Shown: positions 35,124 through 43,967, numbered from the stretch's first letter. The stretch is 46,874 nt of DNA from Methylococcales bacterium (GCA_009692395.1 SHZG01000001.1:1-46874), one strand, 5' to 3'. Numbers and translations are program-made. Notes: a model not told the origin generated them from the sequence alone.

Positions 35124-37355
35124 GTGAACATAAAATCAACCGCTTTAATTATCGCTGCCTTTGTGATGTCATCCTGCGCAGTGGATACACTCAGTCGTAA
35201 AGACACCGCCATCGCCGATAAAGTCAGCAATTTGTTGGCGCAAATGACGCTAGAAGAAAAAATCGGGCAGATGACGCAAATAGATTTTGCTGTGATTGGT
35301 GGCGATCCCAATGCTGATTTTCCTATGGATACCGCTAAACTCAACGATGCTGTTATCAATCATCATGTCGGCTCTATTTTGAATACGCCGTTTGATAAAG
35401 GACGGTCTGTTGAGACGTGGCGAAAAATAATACAGACAGTACAAGATACGGCGGCAAAAACTCGCTTAAAAATCCCTGTGATTTATGGCATTGATGCCAT
35501 TCACGGCGCGACATTCACAAAAAACGCCACCTTATTTCCGCAAGCCATCAATATGGCAGCCACGTTTAATCCTGAATTAAGCGGTAAAGAAGGTGAGATT
35601 ACTGCTCGCGAAATCAAGGTTTCTGGGTTAGCTTGGAATTTTCATCCTGTGATGGATATAGGTCGTCAACCCTTATGGGCGCGGTTATGGGAGACTTATG
35701 GCGAAGATGTGCATTTAGCATCCGTTATGGGTTCAGCCTATATCAAAGGTCATCAAGGCACTGATTTTTCTGCACCCGATAAAGCGGCAACCTGTTTAAA
35801 GCATTTTGTTGGTTACAGTTTTCCTCTAAATGGCAAAGATAGAACCCCTGCGTGGATAAGCGAAAGAATGTTACGCGAGTATTTTCTACCCACGTTTGAA
35901 GCAGGCGTAAAAGCAGGCTCACCAACCGTTATGGTCAATTCTGGCGAAGTTGATGGTATTCCCGGCCATGCAAATCATCATTATCTGACCACGATTTTGC
36001 GTGAAGAAATGGGCTTTAAAGGTGTTACAGTGTCCGACTGGGAAGATATACAGCGGCTTTATACCCGCGACAAGCTGGCGGCTTCACCTAAGGAAGCGGT
36101 CAAAATTGCCGTCATGGCAGGCATTGATATGAGCATGGTGCCGAATGATTTTTCGTTTAGTGAGCTATTACTGGAGTTGGTTAACTCCAATGAAGTGCCG
36201 TTGGCGCGTATTGATGAAGCGGTTGCACGCATACTCACGGTCAAATATCAAACGGGATTATTCAACCCCAACACGACTTTTTTACCCATTAATCAATTTG
36301 CCACCGCTGCCGCCCAGCAGATTAACCAGCAAGCGGCGCATGAGTCTATTGTGTTAGCGAAAAATGCAAACTCTGTATTACCGTTAAAAAAATCAGCATC
36401 CATTTTAGTAACAGGGCCAACGGCTAATTTACTGAGCATTCTGAACGGCGGCTGGACTATGACGTGGAATGGCGATAATGAAAGCCTGTATCCGCACGAT
36501 AAAGCCACGGTATTAAAAGCCTTGCAACAAAAATCGACGGGTAAAATTACTTATGTCGAGGGCAGTTCTTTTGACACGGAAAAGGATATAAATAAAGTCA
36601 TTGCCGAAGCAAAAAACCATGATTATGTACTGCTTTGTTTAGGGGAAAAAACATACATTGAAACCTTGGGTAATATTGAGTCACTTGCCCTCGAACCTGC
36701 ACAAATGAAACTGGCTAATGCCGTTCTTGCCACGGGTAAGCCTGTTATTTTATTGATGTTAGGCGGTCGTCCACGCATTATTACACCGATTGCCGACCAA
36801 GCCGCAGGTGTTTTGCTGGGCTTTTTACCGAGCATGGAAGGCGGTGTCGCGATTGCTAATATTTTATATGGCGATTATAACCCTAATGGCAAATTACCGA
36901 TTTCTTACCCAAGAAATACCAACGGTATCACGCCTTATGATTACAAACCCAGCGAAGTTTTTAAGCCGAATACTTATTCCCCACTGTATCCATTTGCGCA
37001 TGGTTTAAGTTACACCACTTTTGCAACCAGCGGTTTAACGCTAGAAAAACACGCTATCACTCGTTCAGAAACGCTTAATGTTACGGTGCAAGTAAAAAAC
37101 ACGGGCGCAGTTAAAGGTAAAGAAGTGGTTTTGTTGTATCTCAATGACTTAGCTGCATCAGTAACACGCCCGAATAAACAACTCAAAGCCTTTAAAAAAG
37201 TCGAATTAAATCCCAATCAAACCGAAACCATCACCTTTACGCTCACGCCTGCCGATTTATCGTTTATCGGTGTGGATTTGAAGCGAATTATTGAAGCGGG
37301 TGACTTTAACGTCATGATTGGCAATGAATCAGCAACCTTGACCGTGACCCAATAA
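35124..37355 (+). CDS. Family 3 beta-glucosidase, predicted lipoprotein
   Basis: A 743-residue GH3 glycosidase. It starts at GTG (35124), because the sequence that follows is a clean lipoprotein signal peptide (STALIIAAFVMSSC, lipidated Cys18). The (beta/alpha)8 domain (about 45-370) has the nucleophile Asp305 in VTVSDWEDI and the substrate-binding KHFVGY. The alpha/beta sandwich follows at about 395-620 (LLGFLPSMEGG, GKLPISYPR) and a fibronectin-like domain at about 650-735. Length and order match BglX-type beta-glucosidases. As an envelope lipoprotein it could split oligoglucans to glucose in the periplasm. It overlaps the sugar transporter gene by one base, so cleavage and uptake are coupled. 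No strong ribosome-binding site is seen. Confidence 0.92.
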   Translation: MNIKSTALIIAAFVMSSCAVDTLSRKDTAIADKVSNLLAQMTLEEKIGQMTQIDFAVIGGDPNADFPMDTAKLNDAVINHHVGSILNTPFDKGRSVETWRKIIQTVQDTAAKTRLKIPVIYGIDAIHGATFTKNATLFPQAINMAATFNPELSGKEGEITAREIKVSGLAWNFHPVMDIGRQPLWARLWETYGEDVHLASVMGSAYIKGHQGTDFSAPDKAATCLKHFVGYSFPLNGKDRTPAWISERMLREYFLPTFEAGVKAGSPTVMVNSGEVDGIPGHANHHYLTTILREEMGFKGVTVSDWEDIQRLYTRDKLAASPKEAVKIAVMAGIDMSMVPNDFSFSELLLELVNSNEVPLARIDEAVARILTVKYQTGLFNPNTTFLPINQFATAAAQQINQQAAHESIVLAKNANSVLPLKKSASILVTGPTANLLSILNGGWTMTWNGDNESLYPHDKATVLKALQQKSTGKITYVEGSSFDTEKDINKVIAEAKNHDYVLLCLGEKTYIETLGNIESLALEPAQMKLANAVLATGKPVILLMLGGRPRIITPIADQAAGVLLGFLPSMEGGVAIANILYGDYNPNGKLPISYPRNTNGITPYDYKPSEVFKPNTYSPLYPFAHGLSYTTFATSGLTLEKHAITRSETLNVTVQVKNTGAVKGKEVVLLYLNDLAASVTRPNKQLKAFKKVELNPNQTETITFTLTPADLSFIGVDLKRIIEAGDFNVMIGNESATLTVTQ

Positions 37356-38626
37356 TGACTTCTCATACCACTGGCAGCAATGAAAAAACTAACTGGGGCG
37401 CGTTGACAGTATTGACCTCGCTGTTTTTTATCTGGGGTTTTATAACTTGTTTAAATGATATTTTAATTCCGCACCTCAAAGCCGTTTTTACGTTGCATTA
37501 CGCACAAGCCATGCTCATTCAATTTTGCTTTTTTATGGCGTATTTTATTGTTTCTGTACCCAGTAGCTATCTCATTAAAAAAATTGATTATAAAGGCGGC
37601 ATTATTGCGGGTTTAGCAGTCGCGGGCGTGGGCTGTTTGCTATTTTATCCAGCCGCCAGTACACGTTCTTACCCGTTATTTTTAGCCGCTTTTTTTGTGT
37701 TAGCCTCAGGGATTACCTTATTGCAAGTAGCGGCGAATCCCTATGTCACCGTGTTAGGCAGTGCGGAAACTGCCTCAAGTCGGCTAACACTAACGCAAGC
37801 CTTTAACGCATTAGGCACAACCATCGCCCCTTATTTTGGCGCGTTGTTTATTCTTAATACCGCCGTAAAAACCGCCGAGGAAATAAAGCAACTGGGTGCA
37901 GAAGAACTTTCAATCTATCAAGCCAGCCAAGCTGCCGCTGTGCAACAGCCTTATTTAGTGCTTGCCGCACTATTATTTTTTGTCGCTGTTATTTTTGTAC
38001 TGATTAAACTGCCTAAAATTGCCGCTACAACAACGCAACTAGATGAGACTGACAACACGCACCACAGCGCGTTGAGCTACAAACATTTGCTACTTGGTGC
38101 AATTGCTATTTTTGTTTATGTGGGCGGTGAGGTTTCTATCGGTAGTTTTCTTATTAGTTTTCTCAGTGAACCCACGGTTGCACAGTTAGACACCCAACAA
38201 GCAGGAAAATATGTGTCTTTTTATTGGGGCGGGGCAATGGTGGGGCGATTTGTTGGTTTTGCTGTTATGCAAAAAATTCACGCTAGCAAAGTGCTAATTT
38301 TTAATGCCGTGGTCGCCGCACTACTGGTTTTACTAACTATTTTGAGCAGTGGGCAATTGGCGATGTGGGCTATTCTTGCCATTGGATTATTTAACTCCAT
38401 TATGTTTCCCACTATTTTTTCACTCGCGCTGCGTGGTTTGGGTCAATATACCGAGCAAGGCTCTGGTATTTTATGCGCGGCAATCGTTGGCGGTGCTATT
38501 CTTCCCGTCGTACAAGGACTGTGTGCCGATGTCATCGGCATTCAATATGCGTTCTGTATACCGCTGCTTTGCTACTGCTATATTGCTTATTATGGCTGGT
38601 TTGTTCACAAGACCATCGAAGTTTAG
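37355..38626 (+). CDS. Sugar MFS transporter, FucP/GluP family
   Basis: A 423-residue major facilitator with about 12 membrane helices. The N-terminal SLFFIWGFITCLNDILIPHLK motif and the LQVAANPYVTVLG segment identify the fucose/glucose-galactose:proton symporter family. This family imports monosaccharides across the inner membrane. The start codon overlaps the GH3 stop (TAATG), and the placement suggests uptake of the glucose released by that enzyme. The exact sugar is inferred from context. A perfect hairpin follows the gene, possibly ending the operon. Confidence 0.9.
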   Translation: MTSHTTGSNEKTNWGALTVLTSLFFIWGFITCLNDILIPHLKAVFTLHYAQAMLIQFCFFMAYFIVSVPSSYLIKKIDYKGGIIAGLAVAGVGCLLFYPAASTRSYPLFLAAFFVLASGITLLQVAANPYVTVLGSAETASSRLTLTQAFNALGTTIAPYFGALFILNTAVKTAEEIKQLGAEELSIYQASQAAAVQQPYLVLAALLFFVAVIFVLIKLPKIAATTTQLDETDNTHHSALSYKHLLLGAIAIFVYVGGEVSIGSFLISFLSEPTVAQLDTQQAGKYVSFYWGGAMVGRFVGFAVMQKIHASKVLIFNAVVAALLVLLTILSSGQLAMWAILAIGLFNSIMFPTIFSLALRGLGQYTEQGSGILCAAIVGGAILPVVQGLCADVIGIQYAFCIPLLCYCYIAYYGWFVHKTIEV

Positions 38627-38633
38627 GTGATAA

Positions 38634-38666
38634 ATGACTGCCAGTCCTTGAAGGACTGGCAGTCAT
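38634..38666. repeat. Perfect 16-bp palindrome ATGACTGCCAGTCCTT
   Basis: The stem ATGACTGCCAGTCCTT pairs fully with AAGGACTGGCAGTCAT around a single base. It starts 8 bases after the transporter stop. It is very stable as RNA and may stop transcription before the GH17-GT2 gene, but it has no T-run. It is another member of the intergenic palindrome set. Confidence 0.85.
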
Positions 38667-38732
38667 ATTCTTGAAAACTTATCCGCATTTACTTAGAACT
38701 CGATTCGCCTTTTTTAAAATACCCACTCACTT

Positions 38733-41330
38733 ATGAAATTTTCAAGATTCAGCAGTTTAATCTTCATCCTCGCGCTATTAGGAAATCTGTTGGTTTGGGT
38801 GGGGCTAAATCCCAGTGAAACGCCACCGAATTGGCACGGTAAATTACACGGGCTTGCCTACACGCCGCACCAAGCGATTAAAAGCTATGATGAATTAACG
38901 GCGAATCCCAATGTTACACTGGAACAAATTGAAGCGGATTTCAACATTTTTGCCGACAAAGTGAATAACGTACGTATTTATTCGGCAACTCACGGGCAAG
39001 AAAAAGTGCCTATGGTTGCACAAAAATACAATATACAGGTGATGGCTGGCGCGTGGATTAATGATAATGCAGAACAAAATACACAGGAAATTAACGCGCT
39101 CATTACACTGGCTAATCAATACAGTAATATCAACAGAGTGTTAGTGGGTAACGAAGTCTTGTTTCGGCAAGAATTGTCAGTTAAGCAATTGAGCGATTAT
39201 GTAGACCAAGTCAAAATCCAAGTACATCAGCCTGTTAGTGTCGGTGAGCCGTGGAATATTTGGTTAAAAAATCCTGAGCTGGTTAAACACGTTGATTTTA
39301 TTGCCGTGCATATTTTTCCTTATTGGCAAGGCAACAGCATTGAAAGTGCGGTGGCTGAAATGCAGTACCGTTATGAGGAATTACACCGCGCTTATCCAGA
39401 CAAAGCCATCGTTATTGCCGAAGCAGGCTGGCCCAGCAAAGGTAATTTTAATGGTGCAGCAAAGGCTTCTTTAGTGAACGAAGCCCGTTTTGTACGCCAG
39501 TTTGTCAATTTTTCTGCTACTCATAGTTACGATTACTACCTCATGGAAGCCTTTGATCAGCCGTGGAAACATTCAACAGAAGGCGAAGGGGGTGGTGCAG
39601 CAGGAGAACATTGGGGCGTTTTTGATTCAATAGGACGGCAAAAATTTCCTTTTGTTGGCGCAGTCAGTGAAAATCCGTGGTGGATACCCGAAGCAATCAC
39701 CGCACTCGCATTGGCTTTATTACCCACTTTTCTTTTTTGGCGACACAGCAAAGGCATTCGATTACGAGGACAATTCGCCTATCTTTTTTTGATCCAAGCG
39801 TTCAGCTCTTTGCTCAGTTATTGCTTGTTTGCGCCCGTGATGAAAGGCTTAAGCCTCTACAGTATCGCCGCGTGGGGTTTATTATTACCCGTGCAGTTGC
39901 TATTAATGGCAGTGGTGTTAATTAATGGTTTTGAATGGGTAGAATTACTCTGGAAACGTCGCCAACGTGAACATCAACCGCTCACCGCCCCTCTACTAGC
40001 AGAAAATAATCAACCCAAAGTATCCCTCCACGTCGCCATCTGTAATGAGCCGCCGGATTTAGTGATTGCCACGTTAAACGGTTTAGCACAACTGGATTAT
40101 GATAATTATGAAGTGTTGGTGATTGATAACAATACCAGTGATGCCGCGTTATGGTTGCCTGTACAAGCCCATTGTGAGCAATTAGGCGAGCGGTTTCGTT
40201 TTTTTACCTTAGGAAAATGGCAAGGTTTCAAAGCGGGCGCATTAAATTTTGCCTTACAACACACCGCTGCCGATGCTGAAATTATAGGGGTTATTGACAG
40301 CGATTACGCCGTTGAAGCCAATTGGCTACGCAGTCTTGTTCCATATTTTCAAGATAGCAAAGTCGGTTTTGTCCAAGCCCCTCAAGATCACCGCGACTGG
40401 CAACACGATAGTTTTCAAGAAATGTGTAACTGGGAATACGCGGGCTTTTTTAATATCGGCATGGTACATCGTCATGATAGAGATGCCATTATTCAACACG
40501 GCACGATGACCTTGATTCGTAAAAGCGCGTTAGCGCAAGTCGGTAATTGGTCGGAATGGTGTATTTGTGAAGATGCGGAATTGGGTTTAAGTCTAATGGA
40601 ACAAGGCTATAACGCGGTGTATGTTAATCATGCGTTTGGCAAAGGGCTAACGCCGCTAACCTTTGCGGGTTTTAAAAAACAACGTTTTCGCTGGGTCTAT
40701 GGCGCGGTACAAATTCTGCGCCATCATTGGAAAAATTTAATCAATCCACGCAGTCACCTAACGACAGAACAACGCTATCACTTTTTAGCAGGCTGGCTAC
40801 CGTGGTTTGCCGATGCACTCAGTCTCATCTCAACAGTGGGCGCGGTATTTTGGTCGGCGGCTTTAATTATCGCACCCGATTATTCGCGTTTTCCTTTGGA
40901 TATGTTTCTCATCACCGCTGTGAGTTTATTTGTTTTCAAAATCGTCTACGGCTTATCGTTATACAGTGCCTTAGTGCCTTGCACACTAAAGCAACGCCTC
41001 GGCGCGGCAATTGCAGGCATGAGTTTAACGCACACTATCGCACTCGGTGTTATTCGCGGTTTATTAACCACTAATCAACCCTTTCTACGCACTGCCAAAG
41101 CCGAAGACAAACCCGCATTGCTACAAAGTTTGTTAATGGTACGCGAAGAACTGGTCATGTTAATCGGCTTATTAACCGCGATGACTGCCATTATTTTCCA
41201 CTACAACATAGCCGAACCCGATGTTATTTGGTGGCTGATTATTCTCAGTATTTTATCGCTACCCTATATTGCCGCATTGATTATGTCGTTGGTTACTATC
41301 AAAACGGTGACCAACACAGCCGTGAAGTAG
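38733..41330 (+). CDS. GH17-GT2 fusion, NdvB-like beta-glucan glucosyltransferase
   Basis: An 865-residue inner-membrane protein. It has an N-terminal anchor (about 5-25) and a GH17-like periplasmic domain (about 35-315; Glu141 in VGNEVLF and Glu230 in IAEAGWPS). Membrane helices follow (about 318-400), then a processive family 2 glycosyltransferase domain with DNNTSD, DSD (522-524), ED (613-614) and QRFRW (650-654), and further C-terminal helices. This architecture matches NdvB of Pseudomonas aeruginosa and Bradyrhizobium, which make cyclic or periplasmic beta-1,3(1,6)-glucans: GT2 builds the chain from UDP-glucose and GH17 remodels or cyclises it. The neighbours (a second GH17 protein, GH3, sugar importer) fit glucan turnover. 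Its TAG stop lies in a palindromic repeat. Confidence 0.9.
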   Translation: MKFSRFSSLIFILALLGNLLVWVGLNPSETPPNWHGKLHGLAYTPHQAIKSYDELTANPNVTLEQIEADFNIFADKVNNVRIYSATHGQEKVPMVAQKYNIQVMAGAWINDNAEQNTQEINALITLANQYSNINRVLVGNEVLFRQELSVKQLSDYVDQVKIQVHQPVSVGEPWNIWLKNPELVKHVDFIAVHIFPYWQGNSIESAVAEMQYRYEELHRAYPDKAIVIAEAGWPSKGNFNGAAKASLVNEARFVRQFVNFSATHSYDYYLMEAFDQPWKHSTEGEGGGAAGEHWGVFDSIGRQKFPFVGAVSENPWWIPEAITALALALLPTFLFWRHSKGIRLRGQFAYLFLIQAFSSLLSYCLFAPVMKGLSLYSIAAWGLLLPVQLLLMAVVLINGFEWVELLWKRRQREHQPLTAPLLAENNQPKVSLHVAICNEPPDLVIATLNGLAQLDYDNYEVLVIDNNTSDAALWLPVQAHCEQLGERFRFFTLGKWQGFKAGALNFALQHTAADAEIIGVIDSDYAVEANWLRSLVPYFQDSKVGFVQAPQDHRDWQHDSFQEMCNWEYAGFFNIGMVHRHDRDAIIQHGTMTLIRKSALAQVGNWSEWCICEDAELGLSLMEQGYNAVYVNHAFGKGLTPLTFAGFKKQRFRWVYGAVQILRHHWKNLINPRSHLTTEQRYHFLAGWLPWFADALSLISTVGAVFWSAALIIAPDYSRFPLDMFLITAVSLFVFKIVYGLSLYSALVPCTLKQRLGAAIAGMSLTHTIALGVIRGLLTTNQPFLRTAKAEDKPALLQSLLMVREELVMLIGLLTAMTAIIFHYNIAEPDVIWWLIILSILSLPYIAALIMSLVTIKTVTNTAVK

Positions 41331-41401
41331 GGGCAGGTCTTGTGCCTGCCCTTAATAAATCGGTACATTATTTAAGGGCAACCACAAGGGATTGCCCCTA
41401 C
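41327..41401. repeat. Compound palindrome GTAGGGGCA...TGCCCCTAC
   Basis: A 75-base element bounded by the inverted ends GTAGGGGCA (41327-41335) and TGCCCCTAC (41393-41401). Inside are the hairpin GGGCAGG/CCTGCCC and a second near-palindrome TGCCCTTAATAAAT / ATTATTTAAGGGCA. The TAG stop codon of the GH17-GT2 gene is inside the left end. The shape resembles a small non-autonomous element; a simpler relative is at 43928-43954. Confidence 0.8.
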
Positions 41402-41486
41402 CGTACTACGCATTACATTCACCCTGTGAGTCAATAAGCTCTAAAATAGAAACCATTAGCAACAATAAACGGCAAAATCAGCGTTC

Positions 41487-42065
41487 GTGGCAAAAAAAAT
41501 TCTCACTCCAGAAGACAGTGATTTGTTTCGACAAACTATCGGCACAGTGCTTGCTGTCAAGCGTGACAAGGTTTCATTAACCAACACGACGAAACCTAAG
41601 CCGTATCCTAAACCTGCGGTTATTAACGTCGATGGTCACTTCATCGACACCACAACCGCTTTGCCTATTGAAAAAGTCGGCATTGAAGATATCCTGAGTT
41701 TTTTAAATACAGGGCTACAACACGCCGTATTAAAAAAACTACGCAGTGGGTTTTTTGGTTTAGATGCAGAAATAGACCTGCATGGTCTTAATAGCACCGA
41801 AGCCAAACGCCAACTCCTGCATTTTCTGCACTATTGCGTTGAAGACGGTTATCGGTGTGTGCATATCGTACACGGTAAAGGGCATCGTTCCCCAGAGCAG
41901 CATCCTGTGTTAAAAAATAATATCAATATATGGCTAAGACAACATAAAGACGTACAAGCATTCTGTTCAGCAACGCCTAAAAATGGCGGCACGGGTGCAG
42001 TGGTCGTGTTATTGCAGTTATCAGAAAAATACAGTTTTTCAAATAAGACGGATTTTCCACCATGA
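41487..42065 (+). CDS. smrA: Smr-domain protein, SmrA-like endonuclease
   Basis: A 192-residue protein with a charged, proline-containing N-terminal region and a C-terminal Smr domain (about 92-178). The domain carries EIDLHG (95-100), the IVHGKG motif (127-132) and NGGTGAVVVLL. Smr domains, also found at the end of MutS2, nick or bind DNA or RNA. The SmrA-like proteins of gammaproteobacteria are stand-alone endonucleases of uncertain cellular role. The frame starts at GTG (41487), as MAKKILTPEDSDLFRQ matches the family's N-terminus. No good ribosome-binding site is visible. Confidence 0.88.
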   Translation: MAKKILTPEDSDLFRQTIGTVLAVKRDKVSLTNTTKPKPYPKPAVINVDGHFIDTTTALPIEKVGIEDILSFLNTGLQHAVLKKLRSGFFGLDAEIDLHGLNSTEAKRQLLHFLHYCVEDGYRCVHIVHGKGHRSPEQHPVLKNNINIWLRQHKDVQAFCSATPKNGGTGAVVVLLQLSEKYSFSNKTDFPP

Positions 42066-42148
42066 AAATCAGCTACATCAATCATGACAAATCTTGCTAA
42101 ATCATATAAAAAAGAAACTTTATTATTAAAACCATTTCGGAGAATCAC

Positions 42149-42625
42149 ATGAACATCATACAAATATTAACTGACGCAGTGCAGTTATTCAAAAAACTAC
42201 TGAATGATTTAAGCGGCAAACGTAGCTTGGTTTATTTGCTAACTTTGGCTATTGCGGTGTCTTTAGGCGCGGGTTTTATACTTTATACTATTGACCCTAG
42301 TGTTCACTCATTGACCGATGGTATTTGGTCTGCGTGGGTGACGATGACTCATGTCGGGTTTGGTGATGTCGTGCCGACTTCGCTATTAGGTCGTTTGTTT
42401 TCAGCGGGGTTAATTTTGTTTGGGCTGGCGTTGTTTTCCTTATGTACCGCGATATTGTCCGCGTCATTAATCGGTAAAAATATAGATACATGGGGCGATA
42501 ACGTGCGCCATATTGAACAAGAAACCAATCGTATTGAAGCCGATGAAGATAAAATTCTCAGCGAATTAGCCAGACTGCATGAACGCATGGAACGCCTAGA
42601 AACTGCACTAAAAGAAAAATCATGA
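42149..42625 (+). CDS. Two-helix ion channel with C-terminal coiled coil
   Basis: A 158-residue membrane protein. Helix one spans about 28-46, a pore loop carries the selectivity filter HVGFGD (68-73, preceded by TMT), and helix two spans about 83-108. This is the pore unit of bacterial potassium channels (usual filter TVGYGD); the His and Phe replace Thr and Tyr. The C-terminal 45 residues are strongly charged with heptad spacing (IEQETNRIEADEDKILSEL...) and should form a coiled coil that holds the tetramer. No nucleotide-binding RCK domain is present. The stop overlaps the ispD start by four bases (ATGA). Ion selectivity is inferred. Confidence 0.85.
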   Translation: MNIIQILTDAVQLFKKLLNDLSGKRSLVYLLTLAIAVSLGAGFILYTIDPSVHSLTDGIWSAWVTMTHVGFGDVVPTSLLGRLFSAGLILFGLALFSLCTAILSASLIGKNIDTWGDNVRHIEQETNRIEADEDKILSELARLHERMERLETALKEKS

Positions 42626-43323
42626 TGACAAAATCTATTCAATTTTGGGCAGTTGTTCCAGCCGCAGGGGTAGGTAAGCGTATGAACGCTGACCGCCCCA
42701 AACAATATTTAGACTTAGCGGGGAAAACCGTGATTGAACATACGCTGTTGCGTTTGTTACACGCCGATGTGTTTACCGCTGTTGCGGTCGCCATTTCTGA
42801 AGAAGACCCGTATTGGTCTGAATTAAGCGTTGCCAGCCATGAAAAAATTATCAGGGCTAAAGGCGGCAAAGAACGCGCTGATTCGGTGTTGTCTGGTTTA
42901 CACGCTATCCGTAATCACGCGCAAGATGAGGATTGGGTATTAGTGCATGATGCCGCTAGACCGTGTATTACGTCTAGCGATATTCATCATTTAATTGATT
43001 CATTAGTCGATGATGACGTAGGCGGAATTTTGGCGTTACCGTGTGCCGATACGCTGAAAAATGTTGATGCTAAAAACATTCTCGGCACAGCAGACCGTAG
43101 TCACATTTGGCGAGCTTTAACGCCGCAAATGTTTCGTTATGGCAGTTTAAAAACGGCATTAGAGTTCGCAGTCGGTACTCCTGCAATAACTGACGAAGCC
43201 AGTGCCTTAGAACTGCAAGGCGTACAACCCAAAATTGTCGAAGGTCGCCCTGATAATATTAAAATCACTCGACCGGAAGATTTAGCATTAGCGCAATTTT
43301 TTATGGAGCAACAACGTTTGTAG
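42622..43323 (+). CDS. ispD: 2-C-methyl-D-erythritol 4-phosphate cytidylyltransferase
   Basis: IspD couples CTP to methylerythritol phosphate in the non-mevalonate isoprenoid pathway. The 233-residue protein shows the nucleotide-binding PAAGVGKRM (about 14-22), PKQY, the VLVHDAARPC motif and a conserved C-terminal NIKITRPEDLALA. The first or second of two methionines could be the start. It is coupled to the channel gene by a four-base overlap and separated from ispF (31244), its usual partner. Confidence 0.96.
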   Translation: MMTKSIQFWAVVPAAGVGKRMNADRPKQYLDLAGKTVIEHTLLRLLHADVFTAVAVAISEEDPYWSELSVASHEKIIRAKGGKERADSVLSGLHAIRNHAQDEDWVLVHDAARPCITSSDIHHLIDSLVDDDVGGILALPCADTLKNVDAKNILGTADRSHIWRALTPQMFRYGSLKTALEFAVGTPAITDEASALELQGVQPKIVEGRPDNIKITRPEDLALAQFFMEQQRL

Positions 43324-43356
43324 CCTTTTCGCCTATCATTCAGGAACAAACGCCAC

Positions 43357-43893
43357 TTATAACACTGTTATACGATTCCAATCAAACGATGCACCTGGAT
43401 CGGTTTTACGTTCGGGTGCAATGTCACTGTGACCTGTAATGTGTTGTTTTGATAAGGTCGGGTAGTTTGCCAGTAATGCAGTAATCACCGCGTTAAGTTG
43501 CTCATACTGGGTGTTGGTATAAGGGATAAGCTCCGTCCCTTCCAATTCAATTCCTATCGAAAAATCATTACACCGCTCTCGTCCTGCATAATTTGACTGT
43601 CCTGCGTGCCAAGCACGTTTATCAAATGGGACATACTGCACTATTTTACCTGTCCGCCGAATTAATAAATGCGCTGATACTTGCAGTTGATAAATAGTTT
43701 GTAAATACGGATGGGCGGCAGGATTTAGCTGATTACAAAATAATTGATTGATATAGTCTCCGCCGAATTCACCCGCTGGCAGACTGATACAGTGAATGAC
43801 TAGCAACGAAATATCGTTAACATTGGGTCTATCATCAAAATTCGGTGATGCTATTTGTGTTGCTTGCGTGAGTTTATGTTGTTCTATGTTCAT
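43357..43893 (-). CDS. ampD: 1,6-anhydro-N-acetylmuramyl-L-alanine amidase AmpD
   Basis: AmpD is the cytoplasmic zinc amidase that cleaves the peptide from recycled anhydro-muropeptides, and so controls cell-wall recycling and, in some species, beta-lactamase induction. From the ATG at 43893 the protein has 178 residues, with zinc ligands His34 (LVIHCIS), His155 (GHSDIAP) and Asp165 (TDPG), close to the known H34, H154 and D164. The frame is open further upstream to 43959, but that start lies inside a palindromic repeat and adds a cysteine-rich tail, so I rejected it. Confidence 0.95.
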   Translation of the reverse strand: MNIEQHKLTQATQIASPNFDDRPNVNDISLLVIHCISLPAGEFGGDYINQLFCNQLNPAAHPYLQTIYQLQVSAHLLIRRTGKIVQYVPFDKRAWHAGQSNYAGRERCNDFSIGIELEGTELIPYTNTQYEQLNAVITALLANYPTLSKQHITGHSDIAPERKTDPGASFDWNRITVL

Positions 43894-43927
43894 GTAACAG
43901 CAAAAAAGCAGGGTGAATTTTAAATCG

Positions 43928-43954
43928 TAGGGGCAATGTCTTTCATTGCCCCTA
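43928..43954. repeat. Hairpin TAGGGGCAATG/CATTGCCCCTA
   Basis: A perfect 11-base-pair stem with a five-base loop between ampD and the DUF1097 gene. Its ends are the same as those of the compound element at 41327. Confidence 0.85.
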
Positions 43955-43967
43955 TTCATGTAAGCAA

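Noticed and set aside
43894..43959. Upstream AmpD start
   Set aside because: It lies within the hairpin at 43928-43954 and would add a tail not seen in AmpD; zinc-ligand numbering fits the ATG at 43893.
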